Origin: an uncultured Lentisphaeraceae bacterium
GTDB taxonomy: Bacteria > Verrucomicrobiota > Kiritimatiellia > RFP12 > DVOR01
Direction of reading: 5' to 3'
NCBI GenBank assembly: GCA_937892925.1
Contig: CALBHX010000106.1
Location: 1-19,306 of the forward strand
DNA length: 19,306 bases
Below the pieces are notes generated by a model. It was given only the letters and a program-made list of their open reading frames with translations, ran no database searches and had not been told where the DNA came from. A program made the position numbers and the translations under genes. The stretch's first letter is position 1. The number at the start of each line of letters is the position of its first letter. Positions 7,766 through 15,501 of the stretch are shown one piece after another.

Positions 7766-9436
7766 ATGCGCAGCGACACGATTAAAAGTGGTTATCAGAA
7801 AGCCCCGCACCGTTCCCTTCTGCGGGCGGCTGGCGTAGCCCGTGAAGACTTTGGCAAACCCTTCATTGCCGTTTGTTCCTCGTATACCGATATCGTTCCC
7901 GGGCATTGCCACCTGCGCGCCGTGAATGATCTGGTCAAAGAGGCCATCCGCGAGGCAGGCGGCGTACCGTTTGAGTTCGACACCATCGCCGTCTGCGACG
8001 GCATCGCCATGGGGCATCAGGGCATGAAAATGAGCCTGCCCAGCCGCGAACTGATTGCCGACACCGTGGAAACCATGCTGCGCGCGCACTGTTTCGACGG
8101 CATGATCTGTATCCCCAACTGCGATAAAATCGTTCCGGGAATGATTCTGGCCGCCCTGCGTGTGAACATCCCCACCATTTTCGCTTCCGGCGGCCCCATG
8201 CTCCCGGGGAAAAATCCCATCACGGGGAAGGATTCCGATCTGAACACCGTCTTCGAGGCCGTAGCGGAATACAAAAACGACAAAATCACCGCCGCGCAGC
8301 TGGAAGCCATTGAAGAGACTTCCTGCCCCGGCTGCGGCTCCTGCTCGGGCATGTTCACGGCCAACTCCATGAACTGCCTGTGCGAAGTGCTGGGGCTTGC
8401 GCTCCCCGGGAACGGCACCATCCCGGCCGTGGATCCGCGCCGTAAAGAGCTCTGGAAAGCCGCCGCACGCCGCATTGTGGAAATGGCTTTGGCAAATGGC
8501 CCCCTGCCGCGCGATCTGGTAGATCAGACGGCCATCGACAATGCTTTTGCCCTGGATATGGCCATGGGCGGCTCCTCCAACACCGTGCTCCACACACTGG
8601 CCTTTGCCCACGAAGCCGGCATCGCCTATGACCTGCACCGCATAGACGCCATCTCCAAGCGCACGCCGCATATCTGCAAAGTGGCGCCCAGCTGCGCCTA
8701 CCATATGGTTGATGTAGATCGTGCAGGCGGCATTTCCGCCATTCTGCACCGCCTTTCCGAACGGGAAGGCTTGATGGATTTGACCAAGCGCACCGTCAGC
8801 GGAAAAACGCTGGGTGAGATCGCCGCCGAGGCCGAGGTGCGCGATGATGCGGTTATCCGCCCCTTTAGCAACGCCTATTCCCAAGACGGCGGCCTTTCCG
8901 TGCTGCATGGCAACCTGGCCAAACAGGGCGCAATCGTGAAGCGGGCCGGCGTTTATGCCTCGATGCTGGACTTCACCGGCAAGGCCATCTGTTTCAACTC
9001 GCAGGAAGAAGCCTGTGAGGGAATCCTGGCCGGAAAAGTTCACGCCGGGCACGTGGTCGTCATCCGCGGGGAAGGCCCCAAAGGCGGCCCTGGGATGCAG
9101 GAAATGCTCGCCCCAACGGCCTATATCATCGGCGCCGGACTGGGTGAACAAGTGGCGCTCATTACCGACGGCCGCTTCTCCGGAGCCACGCATGGCGCCT
9201 GCATCGGGCACGTCTCGCCCGAGGCGGCAGAGGGCGGCGAAATCGGCCTCGTGCAGGATGGCGACCTCATTCATATCGATATCCCGCATAATTTGCTGGA
9301 AGTGCAGGTGAGCGATGCGGAGCTCGCCGCCCGCCGCGCCGCCGCCAAACCGTGGCCGCAACGCGCGGTTACCGGTTGGCTTCGCCGGTATGCCAAGCTG
9401 GTGGGCAATGCCTCCACCGGTGCCACGCTGCAATAA
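7766..9436 (+). CDS. ilvD: Dihydroxy-acid dehydratase
   Basis: IlvD dehydrates 2,3-dihydroxy-isovalerate and 2,3-dihydroxy-3-methylvalerate to the 2-keto acids, the third common step of valine and isoleucine synthesis; it carries an iron-sulfur cluster. The 556-aa protein starts with the family signature MRSDTIKSGYQKAPHRSLLRA. It has CDKIVPGM, CPGCGSCSGMFTANSMNCL (cluster cysteines), AIDNAFALDMAMGGSSNTVLH, RGEGPKGGPGMQEML and TDGRFSGATHG. Two in-frame ATGs are available (7760, 7766). The second is preferred because GGAG lies 8 nt before it and family members begin there. No attenuator peptide or T-box was seen upstream, and no other ilv or leu genes adjoin. It is followed 13 bp later by tcdA. 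Confidence 0.97.
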   Translation: MRSDTIKSGYQKAPHRSLLRAAGVAREDFGKPFIAVCSSYTDIVPGHCHLRAVNDLVKEAIREAGGVPFEFDTIAVCDGIAMGHQGMKMSLPSRELIADTVETMLRAHCFDGMICIPNCDKIVPGMILAALRVNIPTIFASGGPMLPGKNPITGKDSDLNTVFEAVAEYKNDKITAAQLEAIEETSCPGCGSCSGMFTANSMNCLCEVLGLALPGNGTIPAVDPRRKELWKAAARRIVEMALANGPLPRDLVDQTAIDNAFALDMAMGGSSNTVLHTLAFAHEAGIAYDLHRIDAISKRTPHICKVAPSCAYHMVDVDRAGGISAILHRLSEREGLMDLTKRTVSGKTLGEIAAEAEVRDDAVIRPFSNAYSQDGGLSVLHGNLAKQGAIVKRAGVYASMLDFTGKAICFNSQEEACEGILAGKVHAGHVVVIRGEGPKGGPGMQEMLAPTAYIIGAGLGEQVALITDGRFSGATHGACIGHVSPEAAEGGEIGLVQDGDLIHIDIPHNLLEVQVSDAELAARRAAAKPWPQRAVTGWLRRYAKLVGNASTGATLQ

Positions 9437-9449
9437 CCCGCTGTACGCC

Positions 9450-10262
9450 ATGACCGGCCTTTCCCCCACCCTCCTGCGTACCGAAGCGCTGCTGGGCACA
9501 AAGGTGCTGAGACGCCTGCAGGGCGCACATGTGCTCGTGGTAGGACTGGGAGCTGTCGGCGGCGCGTGCCTGGAAGCCCTGGCGCGGAGCGGAATCGGAC
9601 GGCTGACGCTGGTGGATGGCGATGTCTTTGAGGCCTCCAACCTGAATCGGCAGCCGTTCTCTGCGGCGTCATTGATTGGATGCTCCAAAGCGGAAGCCTC
9701 CCGGCAGCGGCTGCAAGATATCGCCCCCACCTGCACCGCTTCGGCAGAAACCCAATTCGTTACGCCGCTCTCCGCCGCCGCCCTGCTGGCGCACGTACAG
9801 CCCGATGCCGTTGTGGACGCGATTGATGACCTGCCGGCAAAAGCGGCGCTTCTGGAGGCCTGCGTGCGGCAGCAAATCCCCGTATGGTCCGCCATGGGTG
9901 CGGCGCGGAAGCTGGATCCGGCGGCGCTGCGCGTAACCGATCTTTCCCAAACGCACACCTGCCCGCTCGCGCGGACGCTTCGGCAGCAGCTGCGCAAACG
10001 CGGCATTTCGCGCGGCATCCGCTGCGTTTGGTCGAAGGAGACGCCGCGCCCGCTAGGCGCGGGCAATACCTTGGGCTCCTATATGCCGGTAACAGCAAGT
10101 GCCGGGCTCTTTCTGGCCGCCGATTTGATTCAAACACTCATCCGCACGGCGGAACCGCCCCAACAGCCAACAGGGCAGACACTCCCCGCGCAAAGCGAAC
10201 AGGTCGCCGGCCTGCCCGGCGGGGAAGCGGTGGGAAAAGCTGAAAGTGTTTCACTGCCGTGA
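9450..10262 (+). CDS. tcdA: tRNA threonylcarbamoyladenosine dehydratase (TcdA/CsdL, ThiF family)
   Basis: TcdA activates the carboxylate of t6A37 in ANN-decoding tRNAs with ATP and cyclises it to ct6A. The 270-aa protein, about the usual 268 aa, has the ThiF/MoeB fold: nucleotide loop GLGAVGG (32-38), ARSGIGRLTLVDGD (45-58, acidic residues D56 and D58) and NLNRQ (64-68). Later it has DAIDDLPAKAALLEAC and the TcdA-type SAMGAARKLDPA...DLSQTHTCPLARTLR...RCVWSKE. ATG at 9450 was chosen because upstream in-frame codons lie inside ilvD and do not resemble the family. No clear ribosome binding site is seen. It could be cotranscribed with ilvD. The C-terminal 30 residues after the conserved core look low-complexity and lineage-specific. 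Confidence 0.88.
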   Translation: MTGLSPTLLRTEALLGTKVLRRLQGAHVLVVGLGAVGGACLEALARSGIGRLTLVDGDVFEASNLNRQPFSAASLIGCSKAEASRQRLQDIAPTCTASAETQFVTPLSAAALLAHVQPDAVVDAIDDLPAKAALLEACVRQQIPVWSAMGAARKLDPAALRVTDLSQTHTCPLARTLRQQLRKRGISRGIRCVWSKETPRPLGAGNTLGSYMPVTASAGLFLAADLIQTLIRTAEPPQQPTGQTLPAQSEQVAGLPGGEAVGKAESVSLP

Positions 10263-10265
10263 TTT

Positions 10266-10274
10266 TGGTATACT
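10266..10274 (+). promoter_or_regulatory. Candidate extended -10 promoter of glnS
   Basis: TTGGTATACT contains TG, one base, and TATACT (5 of 6 matches), placed 29 nt before the glnS start with GAGGAT in between. It lies in the 41-bp gap after tcdA. No strong -35 was found at the usual spacing. Confidence 0.45.
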
Positions 10275-10303
10275 CTCCGCGTTTCTTTTGAGGATGTTTC
10301 ACC

Positions 10304-12025
10304 ATGGAAAAAAACAGCTGCGCCACCCCTCCCTCTGAATCTGATACCTCGCGGCATTTTCTGCGGCAATGGATTGAGGAGGATTTGAGCGCCGGAAAGA
10401 ATGACGGCACAGTGGTTACCCGCTTTCCGCCCGAACCCAACGGATGGATTCATATCGGCCACGCCAAGGCCGTGTGGGTGGACTTCGGCATGGCGCAGCT
10501 CTTCCACGGGCGGTGCCATCTGCGTATGGACGATACCAACCCCTCCAAGGAGTCGGAAGACTTCGTTGAACAGCTTAAAAAGGATATCTCCTGGCTGGGC
10601 TACAAGTGGGACGCCTTTTTCTATGCGTGCGACATGTTTGAAACCATGTGGGCCATTGCCGAGGAGCTGATCCGGCGCGGGCAGGCCTATGTATGCGAAC
10701 TTTCACAGGAAGAATGGAAGGCTTATCGGGGCATTCCCACCGAGCCCGGGCGTTTCTCCCCCTACCGCGACCGCTCACCAGAAGAGAATCTTGCCCTTTT
10801 CCGCAAGATGCGGGCAGGCGCATTCGCAGAAGGCACCCATTGCCTGCGCGCCAAGATTGACATGGCCTCCCCCAATATTCATTTCCGCGACCCGGTGATT
10901 TACCGGATTGTGGATTTACCGCATTACCGCACAGGCACCGCGTGGCACTGCTACCCGATGTATGACTTTGCCCACCCGATTGAAGACGCGCTCGAGGGCG
11001 TTACGCACTCAATGTGCACGCTGGAGTTCGAGGTGCACCGCCCGCTTTACGATTGGGTGATTGACCGCCTAGCCGAACAGGGGCGCCTAGTCGTCCGCAA
11101 CGGAAAAACCATTCGCCCGCAGCAGCGGGAGTTCGCCCGGCTGAACCTGACTTACACGGTCATGAGCAAGCGATTATTGCGGCAGCTCGTTGAAGAAGGA
11201 TATGTGGACGGCTGGGATGACCCGCGGATGCCAACCGTGGCCGGAATGCGCCGCCGCGGATACACCGCCGCTGCAATTCGCGACCTTTGTGAACGCACTG
11301 GCATTTCAAAATACAAGTCGTTAACCGATCTCGCACTGTTGGAGTGGTGCGTGCGTGATGACCTGAACCGGATTGCCCAGCGCCGGATGGCCGTTCTCAA
11401 CCCCGTCAAGCTGATTATTGACAACTTGCCGGAGGGCGAAGAACTCACCGCGGAAGTGCCGAATAACCCTGAAAATGAGCAGGCCGGCAAACGGAAGATC
11501 CGCTGCACGCGCGAGCTGTGGATTGATCGGGACGACTTTATGGAAGTGCCCGTGAAGAAGTTTTTCCGCGTAACCGTGGGGAACGAAGTGCGCCTCCGCG
11601 GAGCCTGTCTCTTCACCTGCACGCATATCGTTAAAAATGAAGCTGGGGATGTGACGGAAATCCACGGCACGTACGATCCGAATAGTCGGGGCGGCAACCC
11701 CTCGGACGGGCGAAAAATAAAGGGAACGATTCACTGGGTCAGCGCCAAATATGCCGTCCCCTTTGAGGTACGCCTCTACGACCGTCTCTTCGCCTTGGAA
11801 GATCCCATGGCCTGCCCGAGCGGGAACTTCCTAGATGCGGTCAATCCCGAAAGCATGAAAACGGTTACAGCTTACGGCGAGCCGCTCCTTGCTCATGCGG
11901 TGCCCGGAGAACATTACCAGTTCGAACGCGTGGGATACTTCACGCCGGATGAACATGCCTCCAAACCTAACGCTCCGGTTTTCAATCGAACCGTCACGCT
12001 GAAAGATTCCTTTAAAAAGCCGTAA
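10304..12025 (+). CDS. glnS: Glutamine--tRNA ligase
   Basis: GlnS is a class I aminoacyl-tRNA synthetase that charges tRNA-Gln directly. The 573-aa protein has RFPPEPNGWIHIGHAKA with the HIGH motif at 50-53. In this family FPPEPNG separates GlnRS from GluRS. The KMSKS-loop equivalent VMSKRLL begins near residue 286, followed by GYVDGWDDPRMPTVAGMRRRGY, another GlnRS signature. The C-terminal beta-barrel anticodon-binding region follows (FFRVTVGNEVRLRGA...GTYDPNSRGG...GTIHWVSA). The start is supported by GAGGA about 9 nt upstream. It is slightly longer than the E. coli enzyme (554 aa), mostly at the N-terminus. It appears to be transcribed from its own promoter. Confidence 0.97.
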   Translation: MEKNSCATPPSESDTSRHFLRQWIEEDLSAGKNDGTVVTRFPPEPNGWIHIGHAKAVWVDFGMAQLFHGRCHLRMDDTNPSKESEDFVEQLKKDISWLGYKWDAFFYACDMFETMWAIAEELIRRGQAYVCELSQEEWKAYRGIPTEPGRFSPYRDRSPEENLALFRKMRAGAFAEGTHCLRAKIDMASPNIHFRDPVIYRIVDLPHYRTGTAWHCYPMYDFAHPIEDALEGVTHSMCTLEFEVHRPLYDWVIDRLAEQGRLVVRNGKTIRPQQREFARLNLTYTVMSKRLLRQLVEEGYVDGWDDPRMPTVAGMRRRGYTAAAIRDLCERTGISKYKSLTDLALLEWCVRDDLNRIAQRRMAVLNPVKLIIDNLPEGEELTAEVPNNPENEQAGKRKIRCTRELWIDRDDFMEVPVKKFFRVTVGNEVRLRGACLFTCTHIVKNEAGDVTEIHGTYDPNSRGGNPSDGRKIKGTIHWVSAKYAVPFEVRLYDRLFALEDPMACPSGNFLDAVNPESMKTVTAYGEPLLAHAVPGEHYQFERVGYFTPDEHASKPNAPVFNRTVTLKDSFKKP

Positions 12026-12173
12026 ACCGCAGCTGCCGTCCGCGTTCAAGCAACCCGGCAAGCGTGTAGTATTCAAGGCATCGAACGCTCCGTTTTTACG
12101 ATGTTTTCAGGTGTTTTTGCATCTGATGACAACGTCCCGAAACCCGACCATCCCTTCCCTGCCTGAAAAGAAT

Positions 12174-12202
12174 TTGCACGCCTTCGTGCAAGCGCGTATA
12201 CT
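12174..12202 (+). promoter_or_regulatory. Sigma-70-type promoter of the MATE gene with overlapping inverted repeat
   Basis: TTGCAC (-35, 12174-12179) and TATACT (-10, 12197-12202) are separated by exactly 17 bp, a near-consensus promoter. The -35 and spacer carry a perfect 7-bp inverted repeat, TTGCACG-CCTT-CGTGCAA (12174-12191), which is a good operator candidate for a repressor. The ATG lies 36 nt beyond the -10. The rest of the 213-bp gap after glnS (12026-12173) shows no gene or clear terminator. Confidence 0.7.
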
Positions 12203-12238
12203 ATCGCCCCTGTTCACCGGCAGGAGAAGCTGTTTGCC

Positions 12239-13612
12239 ATGAAATCACCCGCATTAAATATGCTGCAAGGCTCCATTTGGGATAAACTGCCGCAATTCGC
12301 GCTTCCCCTGGCGGCTACGGCTATTCTGGAACAGCTCTTTAATGCCGCCGATGTAGCCGTTGTCGGACGGTTTACAGGCGAGCTGAGTGTCGCCTCAGTG
12401 GCGGCAGTAGGCGCGAACAGTTTTGTTATCAGCCTGTTGATTACCCTTTTTATCGGACTTTCGCTTGGGGCTACAGTGGTCATTGCCAACGCCATTGGGC
12501 GCGGCGATGCGGTTTGTATTCGGCGCGCCGTTCACACCGCCATCGCCATGGCATTCATCGGAGGCGTGCTCGTCCTCGCCATCGGCGAACTATCGGCCGC
12601 CGCGCTGCTGCGTATGCTCAGTGTGCCGCATGATGTGTTTCCGCTGGCGCTGCTCTATCTGCGCATTTATCTGTTAGGAATGCCGGTCATTCTGCTTTAT
12701 AACTTTGCAGCAGCGGTTTTCCGAAGTGTTGGAGACACTCGTACACCCCTTCTGGCACTCCTGTTTGCCGGCATCTTGAATGTCTTCCTGAACCTCTTTT
12801 TTGTCATCGGATTGCACATGACTGTTGACGGGGTGGCCATCGCTACCATACTCTCCAACAGCGTCAGTGCTCTTTACCTCCTGCGACGGCTCCAGGCCTC
12901 TACGCTTCCCATCCGCCTGAAAGTGAAACTGATCCGTATTGACCGCGATGCGTTTTTGAAAATCCTCCGGATTGGATTCCCCGCAGGAATTCAGGGCGCC
13001 ATGTTCTCCATCTCGAATCTGGTTCTTCAACGTGCCATCAACAGCCTCGGACCGCTGGTTATGGCGGCTTCCTGTGCGGCTTTCAACGTGGAGGTCTTCG
13101 CCTATGTGGTTTTGAATGCGTTCAGTCAGGCCTGCACCGCATTCGTTGGACAAAACGTCGGCGCAAAACAATTTGACCGTTGTAAACGGATTTTCTGGAT
13201 CTGCCTGGGGGAAGATATTCTGGCCACGGCGCTGGCCATTTTCAGCGTGTTGCTCATTGGGCGCCACATTCTATCCTTCTTCAATACAAACCCGGAAGTG
13301 ATCGAGCTGGGCTATACCCGGCTGATCTTTGTTTTCGCCGCCTATACCTTCACCACCTGCTATGAAATCTTTTCCGGTTATCTCCGCGGTTTTGGCATTT
13401 CACTGACGCCGGCGCTCCTCACCGTTTTCGGCGTTTGCGGCGTTCGTATCTGCTGGATTCACTGGGGCTTCCCGCATTTTCACACCTTTCGAAGCATCAT
13501 GGCGGCCTATCCCATCAGCCTCTCCATTACCGCCGGACTTCTTTTGTGCGCCCTCCTCTATTATCGACCTACACGCCGTTTCCGCCCGATATCCTCCCGT
13601 AATCCGGTCTGA
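12239..13612 (+). CDS. MATE family multidrug/toxin exporter
   Basis: This is an integral inner-membrane antiporter of the MATE family, which exports cationic compounds in exchange for sodium ions or protons. The 457-aa protein shows about 12 hydrophobic segments in two homologous halves. The family start is clear: WDKLPQFALPLAATAILEQL, then NAADVAVVGRFTGELSVASVAAVG and LFIGLSLGATVVIANAIGRGD. The second half repeats the pattern (GFPAGIQGAMFSISNLVLQRAINSLGP...AFNVEVFAYVVLNAFSQACTAFVGQNVGAKQFDRCKRI). GGAG lies 12 nt upstream of the ATG, a little far. It is alone on its transcript, between its own promoter and a strong terminator. The inverted repeat at the promoter suggests regulated expression. 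The substrate cannot be told. Confidence 0.93.
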   Translation: MKSPALNMLQGSIWDKLPQFALPLAATAILEQLFNAADVAVVGRFTGELSVASVAAVGANSFVISLLITLFIGLSLGATVVIANAIGRGDAVCIRRAVHTAIAMAFIGGVLVLAIGELSAAALLRMLSVPHDVFPLALLYLRIYLLGMPVILLYNFAAAVFRSVGDTRTPLLALLFAGILNVFLNLFFVIGLHMTVDGVAIATILSNSVSALYLLRRLQASTLPIRLKVKLIRIDRDAFLKILRIGFPAGIQGAMFSISNLVLQRAINSLGPLVMAASCAAFNVEVFAYVVLNAFSQACTAFVGQNVGAKQFDRCKRIFWICLGEDILATALAIFSVLLIGRHILSFFNTNPEVIELGYTRLIFVFAAYTFTTCYEIFSGYLRGFGISLTPALLTVFGVCGVRICWIHWGFPHFHTFRSIMAAYPISLSITAGLLLCALLYYRPTRRFRPISSRNPV

Positions 13613-13711
13613 TCCGCGAAACGAACGAACCCGGCCAAATCTGCCTGCGTCTGTCTTCTAACTGTCTCTCTTCCGTCGCCACACCTCAAACAATCCTGCC
13701 CATCAACGTAA

Positions 13712-13751
13712 AAAACAGTGCGCATACCAGACCCGGCATGCGCACTGTTTT
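13712..13751. terminator. Bidirectional intrinsic terminator between MATE and folE
   Basis: A perfect 14-bp stem (13712-13725 with 13738-13751; core AACAGTGCGCAT / ATGCGCACTGTT) encloses a 12-nt loop. The stem ends in AAAA on the left and TTTT on the right, so an RNA from either strand ends in U residues. It sits between two convergent genes and would terminate both. Confidence 0.88.
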
Positions 13752-13769
13752 ATCCACATCTTGCGGTTT

Positions 13770-14339
13770 TTAACGAACAAGGCTCATAAACTCTGCCCGT
13801 ACACCTGGATCTTCACGGAAGGAGCCAAGGACCGAAGACGTTACCGTAACGGCATTCTGCTTCTCAACCCCGCGCATCATCATGCACAAGTGCGCGCAGT
13901 TCATTACCACGCCAACTCCCTCAGCACAGGTAATTTCCTGAATGGCATGGGCTATTTCTTCCGTCAGGCGCTCCTGAATCTGCAATCGGCGCGCAAAACA
14001 ATCCACGATTCGCGCCACCTTACTCAATCCAACCACCTTTCCGTTGGCAATATAACCCACATGACAACGCCCATAGAATGGCAGCAGATGATGCTCGCAA
14101 AGCGAGTACACCTCAATATCTCGGACAATGACCATGTTGTTTGCTGCCGATTCGAACACGGCGCCGTTCAGAACCTCCTGCGGCGTCTGGCGATACCCCT
14201 GCGTCAGGTAAAGCATCGCTTTTGCCACACGGTCAGGCGTCTTCAGGAGCCCTTCACGGTCGGGATCTTCCCCGAGTTCGATCAGCAATTTACGGACAAG
14301 CGCGGCAATTCGTTTTGGATTTGGGTTTGACTTCAGCAT
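13770..14339 (-). CDS. folE: GTP cyclohydrolase I
   Basis: FolE converts GTP to 7,8-dihydroneopterin triphosphate, which feeds folate synthesis and, through QueD, queuosine synthesis. The 189-aa protein covers the family core: LLKTPDRVAKAMLYLTQGY, DIEVYSLCEHHLLPFYGRCHVGYI and GLSKVARIVDCFARRLQIQERLT, then NCAHLCMMMRGV. Zinc ligands C81, H84 and C152 are present. ATG at 14339 overlaps the end of the upstream aminopeptidase gene by 7 bp, and no strong ribosome binding site is seen, so coupling is likely. It is the last gene before the terminator at 13712-13751. The queuosine link with the distant QueH fusion in this window is an inference only. Confidence 0.97.
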   Translation of the reverse strand: MLKSNPNPKRIAALVRKLLIELGEDPDREGLLKTPDRVAKAMLYLTQGYRQTPQEVLNGAVFESAANNMVIVRDIEVYSLCEHHLLPFYGRCHVGYIANGKVVGLSKVARIVDCFARRLQIQERLTEEIAHAIQEITCAEGVGVVMNCAHLCMMMRGVEKQNAVTVTSSVLGSFREDPGVRAEFMSLVR

Positions 14340-15412
14340 GGAAGCACAATCTCATGGGGCGTGTGAGAGATCACCTCACAGCCGGTTTCCGTGACAATCA
14401 ACAAGTCCTCAATCCGAACCCCCACCTCGCCGGGCAGATAAATACCGGGTTCATCGGTGATGACCATGCCGGGCTGAAGAATCGTTTCACACGTTCTGGA
14501 GAAACTGGGCATTTCATGAATTTCGAGGCCGACGCTGTGCCCGAGACCGTGATCAAAATAATCCCCATACCCATAGGAGCCGATAATCTTTCGCGCCACG
14601 ACATCGATATCGCAGCAGCGCATACCCGGCTTGACGGCTTCGACAACGGCGCGGTTGGCCTCCAAAACGATATTATGGATCTCGCGAAAACGCGGCGTCG
14701 GAGTTCCAAAAAAGACGGTTCGCGTCATATCCGAACAATAGTCGTCCACCACCACGCCCATATCAATCAACAGTTCGCTATTCGGCTTCAGCACGGTATT
14801 ATCCGGCTGGTGATGACACTCTACAGCGTTGACCCCGGCGCAAAGGATCGGGTCAAACGATTCTGTCAGCCCCCGGGCGGCTTCCTTCATCCGGAAAATC
14901 CGCAGCATATCCAGCTCGCTCATTCCGGGCTTAAAGGCCTCCATGAGATCCTTAAAGAGCGCATCATTTGCCATCGCACTCCGCCGGATTGCATCCAACT
15001 CCGAAGCCGATTTCACCCCGCGCAACGAGGCGATCAATGTGGTTACACTTGTCCACTTGGCATGCACCATGGCTTCCTGTAAAGGCAGAAACTGTGCGAC
15101 CGTCAGACTCCCCTCATAACCGATCGTTTTCCACGCGGAGGCCATCTTGGCATAATCTGCCAACTGATCTGCAGCTGTCTTGAACTTTCGGATTTCCACT
15201 CCCTTCAAAACGCGGTGCGCCACTTCAAGATAGCGGAAGTCGGTATAAAAAACCGGTTTCCCTTGCCGCTCAACCAACAGCAGGCCATTGCTGGTCTTCA
15301 ATCCAGTGAAATAGAGCCGGTTGACAGCGGAATAAAGAAAAACGGCATCCAACCCGGCCTCTTCCATAGCGCCCTGAAGGCGTTGGATCCGATTCAGATG
15401 TTCCTGATTCAT
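14333..15412 (-). CDS. Xaa-Pro aminopeptidase/dipeptidase, M24 family
   Basis: This is a cytosolic metallopeptidase of the creatinase-like M24B group that removes residues ahead of proline. The 359-aa protein has an N-terminal creatinase domain (about 1-135: AVFLYSAVNRLYFTGLKTSNG...) and a pita-bread catalytic domain. All five metal ligands are visible: D217 (LLIDMG), D228 (SDMTRTV), H292 (HGLGHSVGLEIHE), E321 (TDEPGIYLPGEVGVRIED) and E335. ATG at 15412 was chosen for GGGAG 8 nt upstream and the normal family N-terminus. The frame stays open to 15505 but that part is not family-like. It overlaps folE by 7 bp and lies 89 bp after gpmI. PepP and PepQ assignments cannot be separated by eye. Confidence 0.92.
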   Translation of the reverse strand: MNQEHLNRIQRLQGAMEEAGLDAVFLYSAVNRLYFTGLKTSNGLLLVERQGKPVFYTDFRYLEVAHRVLKGVEIRKFKTAADQLADYAKMASAWKTIGYEGSLTVAQFLPLQEAMVHAKWTSVTTLIASLRGVKSASELDAIRRSAMANDALFKDLMEAFKPGMSELDMLRIFRMKEAARGLTESFDPILCAGVNAVECHHQPDNTVLKPNSELLIDMGVVVDDYCSDMTRTVFFGTPTPRFREIHNIVLEANRAVVEAVKPGMRCCDIDVVARKIIGSYGYGDYFDHGLGHSVGLEIHEMPSFSRTCETILQPGMVITDEPGIYLPGEVGVRIEDLLIVTETGCEVISHTPHEIVLPC

Positions 15413-15451
15413 TGCACAATCTCCCAATTTCAATAGCGGCCAAACAATGCT

Positions 15452-15483
15452 GCGTGCATCCCCGCGGCGCGAGGTCTGCACGC
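15452..15483. other. Strong hairpin in the gpmI-aminopeptidase gap
   Basis: In the minus-strand RNA, GCGTGCA pairs with TGCACGC (7 bp). Inside it CCTCGC can pair with GCGGGG around a 3-nt loop, with a small internal bulge between the stems. There is no T-run after it in either direction, so it is not a standard terminator. It may be a partial attenuator or an mRNA-stabilising or processing stem between the two genes. Confidence 0.5.
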
Positions 15484-15501
15484 AACGAAACCTATTTAGC
15501 C

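Noticed and set aside
5689..7785. A 698-codon plus-strand frame over the polyferredoxin and DUF362 genes.
   Set aside because: Low-complexity shadow of two genes with clear cysteine and DUF362 motifs on the other strand.
7463..10066. A long minus-strand open frame (867 codons) opposite ilvD and tcdA.
   Set aside because: ilvD and tcdA on the plus strand are unmistakable; the opposite frame is an antisense shadow without family motifs.
13750..13758. A perfect DnaA box (TTATCCACA).
   Set aside because: It is single, overlaps the tail of the terminator, and lies between convergent genes; one copy is expected by chance.
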